A DNA stretch of 64,000 nucleotides from Rhodospirillales bacterium (GTDB lineage Bacteria; Pseudomonadota; Alphaproteobacteria; Reyranellales; Reyranellaceae), in the NCBI GenBank assembly GCA_009377525.1, contig WHTW01000004.1, forward strand, positions 43,549 to 107,548, given 5' to 3'. Positions 1-10,200 of this stretch are shown in pieces (position 1 is the stretch's first letter; each line of letters starts with the position of its first letter). Position numbers and translations under genes: made by a program. Under the pieces are notes generated by a model. The model saw only the letters and a list, made by a program, of their open reading frames with translations, did no database searches and was not told where the DNA came from.

Positions 1-1
1 A

Positions 2-1594
<1,593 letters not shown>

Positions 1595-1599
1595 GACGC

Positions 1600-2565
1600 A
1601 TGTCCGTCCAGGCCTCCCCTGCCGTCGCGCCTGCCGCGACAGTGGCCGACATGATCCGTATTCCCGGCGGCACCTTCCGCATGGGCTCGGACCGGCATTA
1701 TCCCGACGAGGCACCGATCCACAGCGTCACGGTCGACGGGTTCTGGATCGAGCCCACCCCCGTCACCAACGCGCAATTCCGCGCCTTTGTGGCGGCGACG
1801 AACCATGTGACCTGGGCGGAGATCCCGCCCGATCCCAGGGACTATCCCGGCGCCCTGCCGAAGATGCTGAAGGCGGGCGGGCTGGTGTTCACGCCGCCCG
1901 ACAAGGCTGTCGACCTCGGCGACTTCAGCCAGTGGTGGCGCTTCACCTTCGGCGCCACCTGGCGGCGGCCCTACGGCAAGGGCAGCCACATCGGCGGACT
2001 GGACGACCATCCCGTGGTGCAGGTGGCGTTCAGGGACGCCAAGGCCTACGCCCAATGGGCCGGCAAGGAACTGCCGACCGAAGCGGAGTGGGAGTTCGCC
2101 GCGCGCGGCGGGTTGGACGGTGCCGAGTTCGCCTGGGGCGACGAATTCACCCCGGGCGGCCGGCACATGGCCAACACCTGGCAAGGCAACTTTCCGAACG
2201 AGAACCTGCGCACCGACGGCTGGGCGCGGACCTCGCCGGTGCGCGCGTTCCCGCCCAACGGCTACGGCGTCCACGACATGATCGGCAACGTCTGGGAATG
2301 GACGACGGATTGGTATTCGACCAAGCACGAGGCCGACGCGGCCAAGGCCTGTTGCGTCCCCACCAACCCGCGCGGTGCCGGGCCCGAAGGCAGCTACGAT
2401 CCGCGCCAGGCGGGGACCCGCATCCCGCGCAAGGTGCTCAAAGGCGGCTCGCACCTTTGCGCGCCGAACTACTGCCGGCGCTACCGTCCCGCGGCGCGCC
2501 ATGCCGAGGATGTCGACACTTCGACCAGCCATGTCGGCTTCAGATGCGTCGTGCGACAAGCTTAG
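1600..2565 (+). CDS. Formylglycine-generating enzyme (SUMF1/FGE-sulfatase family)
   Basis: Oxidises the sulfatase active-site Cys to C-alpha-formylglycine. The 321-residue protein starts at ATG 1600, five bases after the sulfatase stop, which argues for translational coupling. Family landmarks are IPGGTFRMGSD near the N-terminus, LPTEAEWEFAARGG in the middle, GNVWEWTTDWY, and a C-terminal GFRCV. Two cysteines that align with the redox/copper pair of characterised FGEs are present (residues about 287 and 292, in SHLCAPNYCRRYR), so this looks like a true aerobic FGE and not a catalytically different relative such as EgtB. No signal peptide is visible, as expected if it modifies the sulfatase before export. 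Confidence 0.92.
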   Translation: MSVQASPAVAPAATVADMIRIPGGTFRMGSDRHYPDEAPIHSVTVDGFWIEPTPVTNAQFRAFVAATNHVTWAEIPPDPRDYPGALPKMLKAGGLVFTPPDKAVDLGDFSQWWRFTFGATWRRPYGKGSHIGGLDDHPVVQVAFRDAKAYAQWAGKELPTEAEWEFAARGGLDGAEFAWGDEFTPGGRHMANTWQGNFPNENLRTDGWARTSPVRAFPPNGYGVHDMIGNVWEWTTDWYSTKHEADAAKACCVPTNPRGAGPEGSYDPRQAGTRIPRKVLKGGSHLCAPNYCRRYRPAARHAEDVDTSTSHVGFRCVVRQA

Positions 2566-2706
2566 GCGGCCTCGCCTGTCACAAGCCGGCGCTCGGTCGG
2601 CAGTAGCACGGTCCAGATGCAACCAGTTCATCGAGGCACGAAAGGTCGGTTCCACGCCGGTCATCCTGTCGGACGCGCGAGGCCGGGTGTGCCGACTGCC
2701 GCGGCC

Positions 2707-5199
2707 TCAAAAGTCCGCCGTCAGGGCGAGACGGAACGTGCGCGGTGCACCGAGATACAGCCTGGTGGCGCCGCCGCCCCCCGCCCAGTAGTTGGCATCA
2801 AGGACGTTGTCGACGTTGAAGCGAATAGCTACGGGCTTGCCCGTAGGGCTCATGGCGTTCTCGAGCGTGTAGCGCACGCCGACATCGAACGTCGTCCACT
2901 CCGGCAGGAAGCGACGCGGAAACGTCGTGTCGACGTACTGATTGCCCGTGTAGATGACGCGCCCCAGCGCGGTGAGGCCTTTCGCGAACGGCAAGTCCCA
3001 TTCGCCGGCGAGATTGAACTGCGCGCCAGGCGAGAACGGCGCAATCCAGCCGTCGGTCAGACCGCCCTGGGTCTTGGTCAGCACGGCGTTGAGGAACATC
3101 GCACCGCCCAGTACGCGCACGCCCTCGGCGACCTCGCCGAAGAAATTGAGTTCCAGTCCCTGGTTGACCTGCTCGCCGCCGAGGAACTGGGTATTGTTCG
3201 CCACGTTGGTGAGGATACTGGGCTGCGATATCTGAAAGATGCTTGCTGTCGTGGAGAGACGCCCCCAGTCGACCTTCACCCCGGCCTCGTACTGCGTCGA
3301 CTTGAATGGCGGGAACACTTCGCCGGCGTTGGTGAAGGCGTTGGGCACCGTGCTTCCCTGCTGCAGGCCCTGAATCCAGTTGCCGTACACCGACACGTTC
3401 TGCCAGGGCTTGAACACCAGGGCGACCGACGGGCTCAAGGCGCTCTGGTCGTAGCTCGATGTCTGCGCGCCGGTGGCGGTGTTGAAATTGACGGCCGTCA
3501 CCCGCTGCAGGCGCGCGCCAACCGTCAACTGGATGCGCTTGTCGGCAGCGGACAACGTGTCAGCAAGAGCAAAGCTCGTAAGCCCGTTAGTCGAGGTCTT
3601 GTTCGCGGCCGGGTTGGGGAGGTTCGGCCGCGCGATGAGGGTCGAATTGTAGATGTTCGTGGCGAACGAAGTGCCATTCACCGCCGCACTTCCGTTTTCC
3701 CGCTGCAGCGTCGTGGCGCTGAAGGCGAACTCGTGGCCGATCGGGCCGGTATCGACCAGGGCGCGCAGGCCCGCCTGTCCCGTCAGGTATGTCGTGTACT
3801 GATTCTGGAGGAATGGCGTCGAGACGGCGTTTCCGCTGAAATTGGTGGCGGTGGCGCCGATGGTGCCGACCAGCCGCGCGAAGCGATTGTCGTGGGCACC
3901 GAACGCAGCATAGGCGGTGATGCGTTCGGTCAAGTCGACTTCGCCTCTTACGACCCCGAACAGATCCTTGCGATCGGTGTAGTTCCAGGGCTGTCCCGCA
4001 GGGTTGTTCCTGGCGAACGGCGCCCACGGCAAGGAGACGCCGTTTGCCACGCCGAGATAGGGTATCGCGCCGCCATCATATTGGTACTGGTAGCCGAGAT
4101 CGGCCGAGAGCCGAACCCGCTCGCCGCGGAAGTCCAACCCCAGCACTGCAAGAGCCCTCTGATCGGTGTTCCACTGCACGTCCGTCTGGCCGGCCTTGAA
4201 GACGCCGTTGAAGCGGACGCCGAACTGCTTGTCCGGCCCGAAGCGCCGGCCGACATCTGCATGGCCGCCGAACTGCGCAGCCGATGCATAGCTCGCAGTC
4301 ACCTGCGTCAGCGGCTCGTCGGGCGCGCGCTTTGGCACCACGTTGACCGTGCCGCCGATGTTGCCGCCCGGCGCCATGCCGTTCAGCATGGCGTTGGGGC
4401 CCTTCAGAACTTCGACGCGCTCGGCGAGTTCCGCCATGACGGAATAGGTCGGGAGCATGCCGTAGAGGCCGCCATAGGCAAAGTCGGAGGTCGGCGCCTC
4501 GAAGCCTCGAATGCGCAAATTGTCGGCGCCCAGCCCGCCATCGGAGAAGTAGGCACGTACCGATGGATCGTCGTTCAGCACGTCTCTGACCGTTTTGGCC
4601 TGTTGGTCCTGCGCCTTCTTCGCCGTATAGCTCGTCTGGTTAAACGGCGTATCCATCACGTCGCGGTTGCCGAGCAGGCCGAGCTGGCCGCCCGTCGCCA
4701 CCTGACCGCCAGCGTAGGGAGGCGGCAGATTGTCGATCATCGCCTGCGCCGGCACGGGAAAGCCTTGCACCTGCACCGGATCGAGCTGGATCGCCCCTTG
4801 GCCGGCGCCCGCCCCTCCGGGTCTCTCGACCGTAACGGTGTTGGCATTCGTGAAGCGGTACACGAGGCCGCTGCCGGCCAGGAGCCGGTTCAGCGCCTCC
4901 TGGCGACTCATCGTGCCGCGCACGCCGGGCGACTGGATGCCTCGCGCCACCGATGAATCGAGGAAGAGCTGAATGCCGGTCGCCTCGCTGAATCGGACCA
5001 GCGCCGTGCCGAGCGGCTGCGCCGCGATGTCGAAGGACTGGGTCGCCGAAGCCTGGGCCTGCGACGGTTGAGCGACTTTGTCCTCCGCGGTTACATCCTG
5101 CGCCGCCGCGGGCACCGCACCGGCCAGAACCACCACCGCCACCCGGGCGACATTCCACCGGCGGCCGTTCGCGAAAGCCGCTGCCTTCCCCCAAGCCAT
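2707..5199 (-). CDS. TonB-dependent siderophore receptor with N-terminal signalling (STN) domain
   Basis: Outer-membrane receptor for a ferric siderophore, FecA/FpvA type, 830 residues from the ATG at 5199. That start has GGGGAG 8 bases upstream and gives a signal peptide (VVVLAGAVPAAAQ); the frame continues further upstream but overlaps the FecR gene and lacks homology. An STN domain (starting SFDIAAQPLGTALVRFSEA) follows, then the plug (VRDVLNDDPSVRAYF, IRGF, VEVLKGPNAMLNG) and a beta-barrel ending in the aromatic C-terminal residue usual for outer-membrane proteins. The STN domain and the upstream FecR and FecI genes indicate transmembrane signalling: ligand binding would release the sigma factor to transcribe the receptor. 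The siderophore is unknown. Confidence 0.93.
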   Translation of the reverse strand: MAWGKAAAFANGRRWNVARVAVVVLAGAVPAAAQDVTAEDKVAQPSQAQASATQSFDIAAQPLGTALVRFSEATGIQLFLDSSVARGIQSPGVRGTMSRQEALNRLLAGSGLVYRFTNANTVTVERPGGAGAGQGAIQLDPVQVQGFPVPAQAMIDNLPPPYAGGQVATGGQLGLLGNRDVMDTPFNQTSYTAKKAQDQQAKTVRDVLNDDPSVRAYFSDGGLGADNLRIRGFEAPTSDFAYGGLYGMLPTYSVMAELAERVEVLKGPNAMLNGMAPGGNIGGTVNVVPKRAPDEPLTQVTASYASAAQFGGHADVGRRFGPDKQFGVRFNGVFKAGQTDVQWNTDQRALAVLGLDFRGERVRLSADLGYQYQYDGGAIPYLGVANGVSLPWAPFARNNPAGQPWNYTDRKDLFGVVRGEVDLTERITAYAAFGAHDNRFARLVGTIGATATNFSGNAVSTPFLQNQYTTYLTGQAGLRALVDTGPIGHEFAFSATTLQRENGSAAVNGTSFATNIYNSTLIARPNLPNPAANKTSTNGLTSFALADTLSAADKRIQLTVGARLQRVTAVNFNTATGAQTSSYDQSALSPSVALVFKPWQNVSVYGNWIQGLQQGSTVPNAFTNAGEVFPPFKSTQYEAGVKVDWGRLSTTASIFQISQPSILTNVANNTQFLGGEQVNQGLELNFFGEVAEGVRVLGGAMFLNAVLTKTQGGLTDGWIAPFSPGAQFNLAGEWDLPFAKGLTALGRVIYTGNQYVDTTFPRRFLPEWTTFDVGVRYTLENAMSPTGKPVAIRFNVDNVLDANYWAGGGGATRLYLGAPRTFRLALTADF

Positions 5200-5312
5200 G
5201 CCTCGAACTCCCCGCACGCAACACTGCAAGCGAGACGCAATTGCGTCTCCACTCCTAGAACGGACGAAGGCCGCCATGGCATGAGGCCGGGAGATCTTTT
5301 TTTGACCGCGCG

Positions 5313-6308
5313 TTAAGCCTTGGGCGAGAGCACCACCAGCAAGCCAGTCAGGCGGTGGAGCCGGATCGGCAGCGAGCTGGCGATGGTGTCGAGCGCGGCG
5401 TCGGCCTGCCAGGCATCGAACACCGCCGTCACCGGGATGGCGCGCACGCGCGCGTCGGTCACGACGATTCGCCCGCCGCGGTAGCGTTCGAGATCGGCGA
5501 TCACCTCGCCGAGCGGTGTTTCGTGGAAGACGAGCCGATCGCGTCGCCACGCCTCGACCCGACCGAGATCGGCGTCGTGCACCGCGCCCAGGCGGCGCGG
5601 CCCGTAACGGACCTGCTGTCCCTGTCCGACGACAACCTTCGTATCGACGGTCGACACCGCGACGGCATGCTCGGCCACCGCCACCGTCACCTCGTCGCCC
5701 TGGCGCTTGACGTCGAAGGCCGTTCCCAGGGCCTGCGTCCGGCCGGCCGCCGCCTCGACGACGAACGGCCGGGCCTTGTCGCGGGCGACGCTGAAGAACG
5801 CTTCGCCGGCGTGCAGGACCACGCGACGCGACGCGGCGTCGAAATCGACCGACATCGAGGAGGCTCCCGCCAGCTCGACGGTCGAGCCATCCTCGAGCGA
5901 GACCGTGCGCCGTTCGCCGACGCCGGTACCGTGGTCAGCGAACAGGCCGGGCTGCAACAACAGGACGGCGGCCGGCGCGGCGACGGCGGTGACGGCCGCC
6001 GCGGCATAGAGGAAGCGACGACGGCCGGGCATCTTCGCGCGCGATCTTGCGACGGGCCGCATCGACGGCGTCGCGGCAAGCGGTGGCGAAACGACAGCGG
6101 CCGACGCACGGGCGGCGAAAGCCGGGCCGATCTTGCCGACGCGCATCCACACGAGCCGCGCGCGCGCCCATGCCGCCTCGTGCCGCGGATCGGCCTTCAG
6201 CCAGAGCTCGAACGCGGCGCGATCGGCATCGCTTGCGGCCTTGTCCCTGAGGACGACAAGCCAGCGCAGCGCTTCCTCGATCAGCGGATCCTGATGCTGT
6301 TCCTGCAT
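5313..6308 (-). CDS. FecR-family anti-sigma / signal-transducing membrane protein
   Basis: Inner-membrane regulator that relays the loaded state of the TonB receptor to the ECF sigma factor. The 331 residues show a cytoplasmic N-terminal domain of the DUF4880 type (about 9-58, EEALRWLVVLRD and FELWLKADPRHEAAWARA), one transmembrane helix at about 99-119, a periplasmic FecR domain from about 130 (RRTVSLEDGSTVELAGAS, AGEAFFSVARD, VEAAAGRTQALGTAFDV), and a C-terminal STN-like module (VIADLERYRGGRIVVTD) that would contact the receptor's STN domain. It lies between the sigma and receptor genes on the same strand, the usual FecIRA order. Confidence 0.93.
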   Translation of the reverse strand: MQEQHQDPLIEEALRWLVVLRDKAASDADRAAFELWLKADPRHEAAWARARLVWMRVGKIGPAFAARASAAVVSPPLAATPSMRPVARSRAKMPGRRRFLYAAAAVTAVAAPAAVLLLQPGLFADHGTGVGERRTVSLEDGSTVELAGASSMSVDFDAASRRVVLHAGEAFFSVARDKARPFVVEAAAGRTQALGTAFDVKRQGDEVTVAVAEHAVAVSTVDTKVVVGQGQQVRYGPRRLGAVHDADLGRVEAWRRDRLVFHETPLGEVIADLERYRGGRIVVTDARVRAIPVTAVFDAWQADAALDTIASSLPIRLHRLTGLLVVLSPKA

Positions 6309-6390
6309 GACGCTCCGGGACGGGGGACCCGACCCGATCCCTCTACTGCTTAGACGGATGGAAAGCGATTCAGCATGAGCGGGCGCGTCA

Positions 6391-6435
6391 CTAAAGCATA
6401 TTACGTCCGGCTGGAATCAGCCGGACGGAATATGC
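6391..6435. repeat. Dispersed palindromic repeat, family II (single-hairpin copy)
   Basis: Hairpin with 17-base arms (6396-6412 and 6419-6435, one mismatch) around the loop GGAATC, preceded by CTAAAGC. The arm core is GTCCGGCT/AGCCGGAC. The same loop and a closely related arm (CATTCCGTTCGGCT) occur in the larger element at 51745-51872. It sits between the FecR and sigma genes, so it could also act as an attenuator or terminator within the operon. Confidence 0.75.
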
Positions 6436-6463
6436 CCTGCGAAACCAACACCGACCGCACGCT

Positions 6464-6988
6464 CTATTCCTCGCGGCCCATCTCCCGCTCGATCGCAGCC
6501 AGGGCGCTCACCATGTGACTGACGACCGTGTTGCGGCTGATGCCCAACCGCCTCGCGATCTCGGCATGGCTGAGCTCCTCGAAGCGGCAGAGCACGAAGA
6601 CCTCGCGGCAGCGCGGCGGCAGGCCCTCAATGACGCGCAGCACCCGCGCGTACTCGCTGCGATAGAGCACGACGTTCTCGGGCGAAGGCTGCGGATCGGC
6701 GACGGCTTCGGTCGTTTCCTCGGCCGCCGGCAACTCGACGCGCAGGCCGACATGGCGCTGATGATCGAGCACCAGGTTCGACGCAATCCTGAACAGATAG
6801 CTGCGCGGATTGTCGACCGTCGCGCCTCCGCGCGCGTTGGCGACGCGCAGCCACGTCTCCTGCGTCAGGTCCTCGGCCAACGCAGCGTTGTCGAGCCGCC
6901 GCGTCAGGAAGCGCAGCAGCGCGTCACGGTGCTGGGCGAAGCTCTGCAGCAGGCTCTGGCGGCGGTCGTCCCCCATCCCTTGAGCCAT
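6464..6988 (-). CDS. ECF RNA polymerase sigma factor, FecI-like
   Basis: Extracytoplasmic-function sigma-70 factor expected to transcribe the TonB receptor. The sigma-2 region is visible (ALLRFLTRRLDNAALAEDL, then TQETWLRVAN and PRSYLFRIASNLVLDHQR), as is the sigma-4 helix-turn-helix (LPPRCREVFVLCRFEELSH, IARRLGISRNTVVSHM). I take the ATG at 6988 (174 residues); an ATG four codons further in (6976) is also possible. A longer frame reaching back to 7057 would run through the Fur-like palindrome at 6996-7012, so I reject it. First gene of the fecI-fecR-receptor set. Confidence 0.9.
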   Translation of the reverse strand: MAQGMGDDRRQSLLQSFAQHRDALLRFLTRRLDNAALAEDLTQETWLRVANARGGATVDNPRSYLFRIASNLVLDHQRHVGLRVELPAAEETTEAVADPQPSPENVVLYRSEYARVLRVIEGLPPRCREVFVLCRFEELSHAEIARRLGISRNTVVSHMVSALAAIEREMGREE

Positions 6989-6995
6989 ATCGATA

Positions 6996-7012
6996 TTGCG
7001 AATGATTCGCAA
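6996..7012. promoter_or_regulatory. Fur-like operator upstream of the ECF sigma gene
   Basis: TTGCGAATGATTCGCAA is a perfect 8-1-8 palindrome that closely resembles the 7-1-7 Fur box core (TGNNAATNATTNNCA). It ends 8 bases before the sigma-factor ATG, where a bound repressor would block transcription initiation. Iron-replete repression of the FecI-type sigma gene is the established design of such systems. Fur versus Mur/Irr control is inferred. Confidence 0.75.
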
Positions 7013-7086
7013 GTGTGAGCGACAGCAGGGATTGCTCGGCAAGGCGCTTGCACTCACGCGCAGAGCCCAAATCGCGTCTCACCCGC

Positions 7087-7545
7087 CTAATCCACCACTC
7101 CGCATTCAGCCGCCAACCGCGCGGCGTCGCGCCAGGCGATGCGGCTGTGTGGAACCTGCACGCCATCGATCTCGTCGAAGCCTCGGTCGACGATCTCGCC
7201 GCCACCGGCGACCCGTCGCATCGCCCCGCCCAGCAGGCGGCGGCCGAGGCCGGCGCTGCGCCGCTCGGGATGGACGTGCAGGTTGTCGACATACGCGCCG
7301 AAGCCCGGATCGCCCTTCGCCCAGACCGCGATGAAGCCCACGCCGTCGGCGACCAAAACCGTGTCGTCGGACCCCATGGCGGCGAGCTTGCCGCTCCAGT
7401 GCGCCCGCCTCTCGCCGTCGAGAGCAGGGCCGAGCGTGCTGTCCTTGAAGATGCCGCGATACGCCGAGCGCCAACTCACTGCATGGACAGCCGCGATGCC
7501 GTCGGCATCGACGACAGTCGCTGCGCGGATCGGCTGGCGGGTCAC
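7087..7545 (-). CDS. GNAT-family N-acetyltransferase
   Basis: Acetyl-CoA-dependent acyltransferase of about 152 residues. It starts at GTG 7545, which overlaps the stop of the upstream GFA gene as GTGA, so the two are translationally coupled. GNAT features are the N-terminal IRAATVVDADGIAAVHAVSW, then VADGVGFIAVW, and the acetyl-CoA loop region DNLHVHPERRSAGLGRRLL, matching the Q/R-x-x-G-x-G/A pattern. The acceptor is unknown. Small, with no signal peptide, so cytoplasmic. Confidence 0.82.
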   Translation of the reverse strand: MTRQPIRAATVVDADGIAAVHAVSWRSAYRGIFKDSTLGPALDGERRAHWSGKLAAMGSDDTVLVADGVGFIAVWAKGDPGFGAYVDNLHVHPERRSAGLGRRLLGGAMRRVAGGGEIVDRGFDEIDGVQVPHSRIAWRDAARLAAECGVVD

Positions 7546-7949
7546 AGACCGGCGGACCTGGTCGTCGGATAGGCGGGCAGTCCGTCCGCGACGGTCACCC
7601 ACGAAAGCTTCGACCACGCGAAGGTATGATCCCTGGGCGCCGCCTCGTCGGGCTCGTCGAGCGAGCAGGTCGTGATGTCGAGGTCGCCGGGAGTCCGCGT
7701 CGATTGATAGGTCAAGGTCGTGCCGCAGTTGGGACAGAAGGAGCGTGTGGCGTGCTCCGACGACTTGAAGTACTGCGGCTCGCCGGCGACGAACCGCACC
7801 GAGGCCGGCGGCACGCTGAACCACGCCACTGACGGGGCGCCGGCGGCGTGCCGGCACATCGTGCAATGACAGATCGTCTGGTTGGTGGGCTCGGCGTCGA
7901 TCTCGTAGCGCACCGCGCGACAGAAACAGCCACCTCGCAACATCATCAC
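7542..7949 (-). CDS. GFA-family zinc protein (glutathione-dependent formaldehyde-activating enzyme-like)
   Basis: 135-residue zinc-binding protein of the GFA/CENP-V fold. The cysteine pattern is complete: GGCFCRAVRYEI near the N-terminus, CHCTMCRHAAG at about 27-32, and SFCPNCGTTL in the second half. The name derives from a founding member linked to S-hydroxymethylglutathione formation; most family members have no tested activity, so a specific reaction should not be assumed. It is cotranscribed with the GNAT gene through a 4-base overlap. Confidence 0.85.
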   Translation of the reverse strand: MMMLRGGCFCRAVRYEIDAEPTNQTICHCTMCRHAAGAPSVAWFSVPPASVRFVAGEPQYFKSSEHATRSFCPNCGTTLTYQSTRTPGDLDITTCSLDEPDEAAPRDHTFAWSKLSWVTVADGLPAYPTTRSAGL

Positions 7950-7953
7950 CTCC

Positions 7954-8541
7954 TCATCGCCTCTGGGGCTTGCGCAGCATGGGCGTGATCACTGGCGAGC
8001 CGCCGGACTGGGCCCGGCCCACGATCTCGAAGCCATGCCGCTCGTACAACGCGATGTTCCGCGGATTCGACGATTCGAGATAGGCGAGCACGCCGTCGCG
8101 GTCGCAGCGGTCGGTGACGTGTCGCAGCAACGCGCCGCCAACGCCTTTGTTCTGGTGCGCCGGGTCGACGCCGAGCAACGGCAGGTACCAGTGCGGCTCC
8201 TTCGGGTGATGGCTCGCCATCTGCTGCATGAGCTGCGGGCCGTCGACGGCGGTCGCCGCGTCGGCCGTTCGCATCATCAAGTCATTGAGTGCTGCCTCGT
8301 CGGGATGCGTTCCCGGTGGCAGCCAGAGGGCGGCGCCGGCCGAGCCGACGCGAAGCGCGCTGCCCTTCTCGAAGGCCGCGCCGCCAAAGGCCATGGCAAA
8401 GTGCGGGAAGGCCTCGAGATAGGCCTTGGGATCGGGCCAGGTCCAGCGGCTCGCGGGGTCGCCGCTGAACGCCAGGGTCAGGATGGCATTGACGGCGTCC
8501 CTCTCGGCCACCGTCGCCGCTCGAACATCGTGTGTCGTCAT
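7954..8541 (-). CDS. GNAT-family N-acetyltransferase
   Basis: 195-residue GNAT protein from the ATG at 8541, which is directly preceded by GGGAGG. The N-terminal half (THDVRAATVAERDAVNAI, FSGDPASRWTWPD) and the acetyl-CoA site region (LPLLGVDPAHQNKGVGGALL) are typical, as is the C-terminal YLESSNPRNIALYERHGF. This subtype resembles acetyltransferases that act on small molecules or toxins, but the substrate is unknown. It lies 4 bases from the GFA gene, so the three minus-strand genes 8541-7087 probably share a transcript. Confidence 0.82.
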   Translation of the reverse strand: MTTHDVRAATVAERDAVNAILTLAFSGDPASRWTWPDPKAYLEAFPHFAMAFGGAAFEKGSALRVGSAGAALWLPPGTHPDEAALNDLMMRTADAATAVDGPQLMQQMASHHPKEPHWYLPLLGVDPAHQNKGVGGALLRHVTDRCDRDGVLAYLESSNPRNIALYERHGFEIVGRAQSGGSPVITPMLRKPQRR

Positions 8542-8609
8542 CCTCCCAAGATTGGGCGCGACGACGGACCATGCAAGCCCGGCAAGGATCTCTCGCTTGC
8601 TGGCCAGGC

Positions 8610-9662
8610 CTACCGCGGCCGCGCCGGATAGGAGGCCGGAGGCGCCGCCAGCTTGAGCGTGCCGTCGGTGAAGGCGAGGATGATCTCGACACGCCGGTCG
8701 ATGCCGTCCCTGTCGGATACCTGGGATTGGACAGGCTCGGGCAGCGGCACCTTGACCGGTCCCGGCCCGGCGCGCAGCGCGAGCTCCGCCGTCCCGCTCA
8801 GCTCTTCGGGCGGCATCACGCCGAACGCCCGGACGATGGCCTGGACATGCAGGACGCCATCGGCCGGCCTCGCGAGATCGAGCTCTATTCCTTTCACCTC
8901 TCCACTGTCGGCCGGCTGCGCGCCAAAGCTGCGCGGGACGCTGTCGATGGCGTAGTACGGCGGGGCCTGCAGCACGAAGTTGGCGCAATCCGGGAACGAC
9001 GGCATCGGACGGGCAAGCGGTCGCTTCGCCGGCATCGTGCCGACGACGCCTGCCACGTCTATCCATTCGGGAGGTCGTTCCAGGAAGTGCTTGGTCGCAA
9101 ACCGGGGCCCGATCTGCTCGATATTGTCCAGGACGATGATGCCGTTCGGCCGCATCACCCGCGCCGAGCCTTCGAGATCGAAGGCGGCGAACTCCAGCTC
9201 GTGGCTGCCGTCGATCAGCACGAAATCGTAGAAGCCGGCACCAGCAATGATCTGATCGAGATGAATGGCCGAAGACCGGGGTCGGAAGGTGATGCGCTCG
9301 CGCAGCTCAGGTGCGAACCCGGCGATCAGCGCCGGGCAGCGCTCGGCGCCGTAGGGGTCCAGGGTCTCGACATGCCCTCGCTTGGCTTCCCATGCGGCCC
9401 TCGCCAGGACCTCGGTGGTTCCCGCATACATCGTTCCGATCTCGAGCAGGCGTTCGGGGCGCAGCATGACGATCAGATGGTGCAGCAGCGCTCTCCCGTT
9501 GTCGCTGAAGAGCGAGCGTTCCGGGTAGCCGGCGTAGAATTTGGCGACGCGCCGGAAGCAATCGGACCGATACCACTCCTGCAGGCCGGTGGCCGTGATA
9601 TCGAAACGTTCATCCGGACGATAAAGCGGCGCGACCGGCCGCTGCGATCCAACGACATTCAT
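8610..9662 (-). CDS. Class I SAM-dependent methyltransferase (Methyltransf_24-like)
   Basis: 350 residues. The SAM-binding motif I is LLEIGTMYAGTTEVLARAA, followed by HVETLDPYG and the acidic motif FVLIDGSHELEFAAFDL, then RPNGIIVLDNIEQIG. This pattern fits the Methyltransf_24/cephalosporin-hydroxylase-like group, which acts on small molecules or sugars. The C-terminal third (from about 240) is a beta-rich extension with no recognisable motif. Start ATG 9662. Substrate unknown; the neighbouring genes do not help. Confidence 0.75.
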   Translation of the reverse strand: MNVVGSQRPVAPLYRPDERFDITATGLQEWYRSDCFRRVAKFYAGYPERSLFSDNGRALLHHLIVMLRPERLLEIGTMYAGTTEVLARAAWEAKRGHVETLDPYGAERCPALIAGFAPELRERITFRPRSSAIHLDQIIAGAGFYDFVLIDGSHELEFAAFDLEGSARVMRPNGIIVLDNIEQIGPRFATKHFLERPPEWIDVAGVVGTMPAKRPLARPMPSFPDCANFVLQAPPYYAIDSVPRSFGAQPADSGEVKGIELDLARPADGVLHVQAIVRAFGVMPPEELSGTAELALRAGPGPVKVPLPEPVQSQVSDRDGIDRRVEIILAFTDGTLKLAAPPASYPARPR

Positions 9663-9737
9663 GGAGACTCATAGTGCACGGATCGCAGCGGCATGCCAGC
9701 GCGACAGTCGCGCGCGGTCGTGCCTGACGGGAACTAC

Positions 9738-10109
9738 CTACCCGCCATGGTAGGCCTCGATGCGATAGCCGTCGGGATCGATGGCAAACGCCGCATAATA
9801 TTTCGGCCCGTAGTCGGCGCGCACGCCGGGCTTGCCGTTGTCCTTGCCGCCGGCCTTCAGCGCGGCAGCATGGAAGGCATCGACCGCGGCACGGTCCTTG
9901 GCGAGGAAACAAAAGTGCAGCCCGGAGTCAATGTCGGCCTTCACCGGCTTCTTGGCGGAACCGAGCCAGAGCTGCACGGCCTTCTCGCCATAGCCCAGCG
10001 AGCTCTCGCCGTCGCTCAGCAGGCTGAAGCCGAGCGGCCTGAGCGTCGCGTCATAGAACTTCTTCGAGCGTGCGATGTCGGCAACGCCGATCGAAACATG
10101 GTCGAACAT
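9738..10109 (-). CDS. VOC-family (glyoxalase/bleomycin-resistance/dioxygenase fold) protein
   Basis: 123-residue protein with the paired beta-alpha-beta modules of the vicinal oxygen chelate fold: FDHVSIGVADIARSKKFYDA at the N-terminus, GLHFCFLAKDRAAVDAFH in the middle and a C-terminal YYAAFAIDPDGYRIEAYHG. I use the ATG at 10109, which has AAGGA 7 bases upstream; a TTG five codons earlier is less likely. It is divergent from the CGNR regulator at 10201, and operator-like palindromes lie between them, so its expression is probably set by that regulator. Substrate unknown. Confidence 0.83.
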   Translation of the reverse strand: MFDHVSIGVADIARSKKFYDATLRPLGFSLLSDGESSLGYGEKAVQLWLGSAKKPVKADIDSGLHFCFLAKDRAAVDAFHAAALKAGGKDNGKPGVRADYGPKYYAAFAIDPDGYRIEAYHGG

Positions 10110-10131
10110 CGTTCTTTCCTTCAATCTAACT

Positions 10132-10155
10132 CATTAACCGGTTATTCGGTTAATG
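10132..10155. promoter_or_regulatory. Palindromic operator in the VOC-CGNR divergent region
   Basis: CATTAACCG (10132-10140) and CGGTTAATG (10147-10155) form a perfect 9-6-9 inverted repeat with spacer GTTATT. Half-sites of the form CGGTTA recur 19 bases further on. Its position between two divergent start codons suggests binding of a regulator that controls both genes. Confidence 0.65.
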
Positions 10156-10173
10156 GGAGGCGTCGTGCTTGTC

Positions 10174-10189
10174 AACCGGTCAGCCGGTT
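10174..10189. promoter_or_regulatory. Second palindromic operator in the VOC-CGNR divergent region
   Basis: AACCGG (10174-10179) and CCGGTT (10184-10189) form a 6-4-6 inverted repeat that reuses the AACCGG half-site of the palindrome at 10132. The centres of the two palindromes are about 38 bases apart. It ends 11 bases before the CGNR start codon, a good place for autorepression. Confidence 0.6.
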
Positions 10190-10200
10190 ACTAAGTCGGA

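Noticed and set aside
2617..4956. Long plus-strand open frame opposite the TonB receptor
   Set aside because: Composition is the mirror of a high-GC gene, and no motif is visible. The minus-strand receptor is unambiguous.
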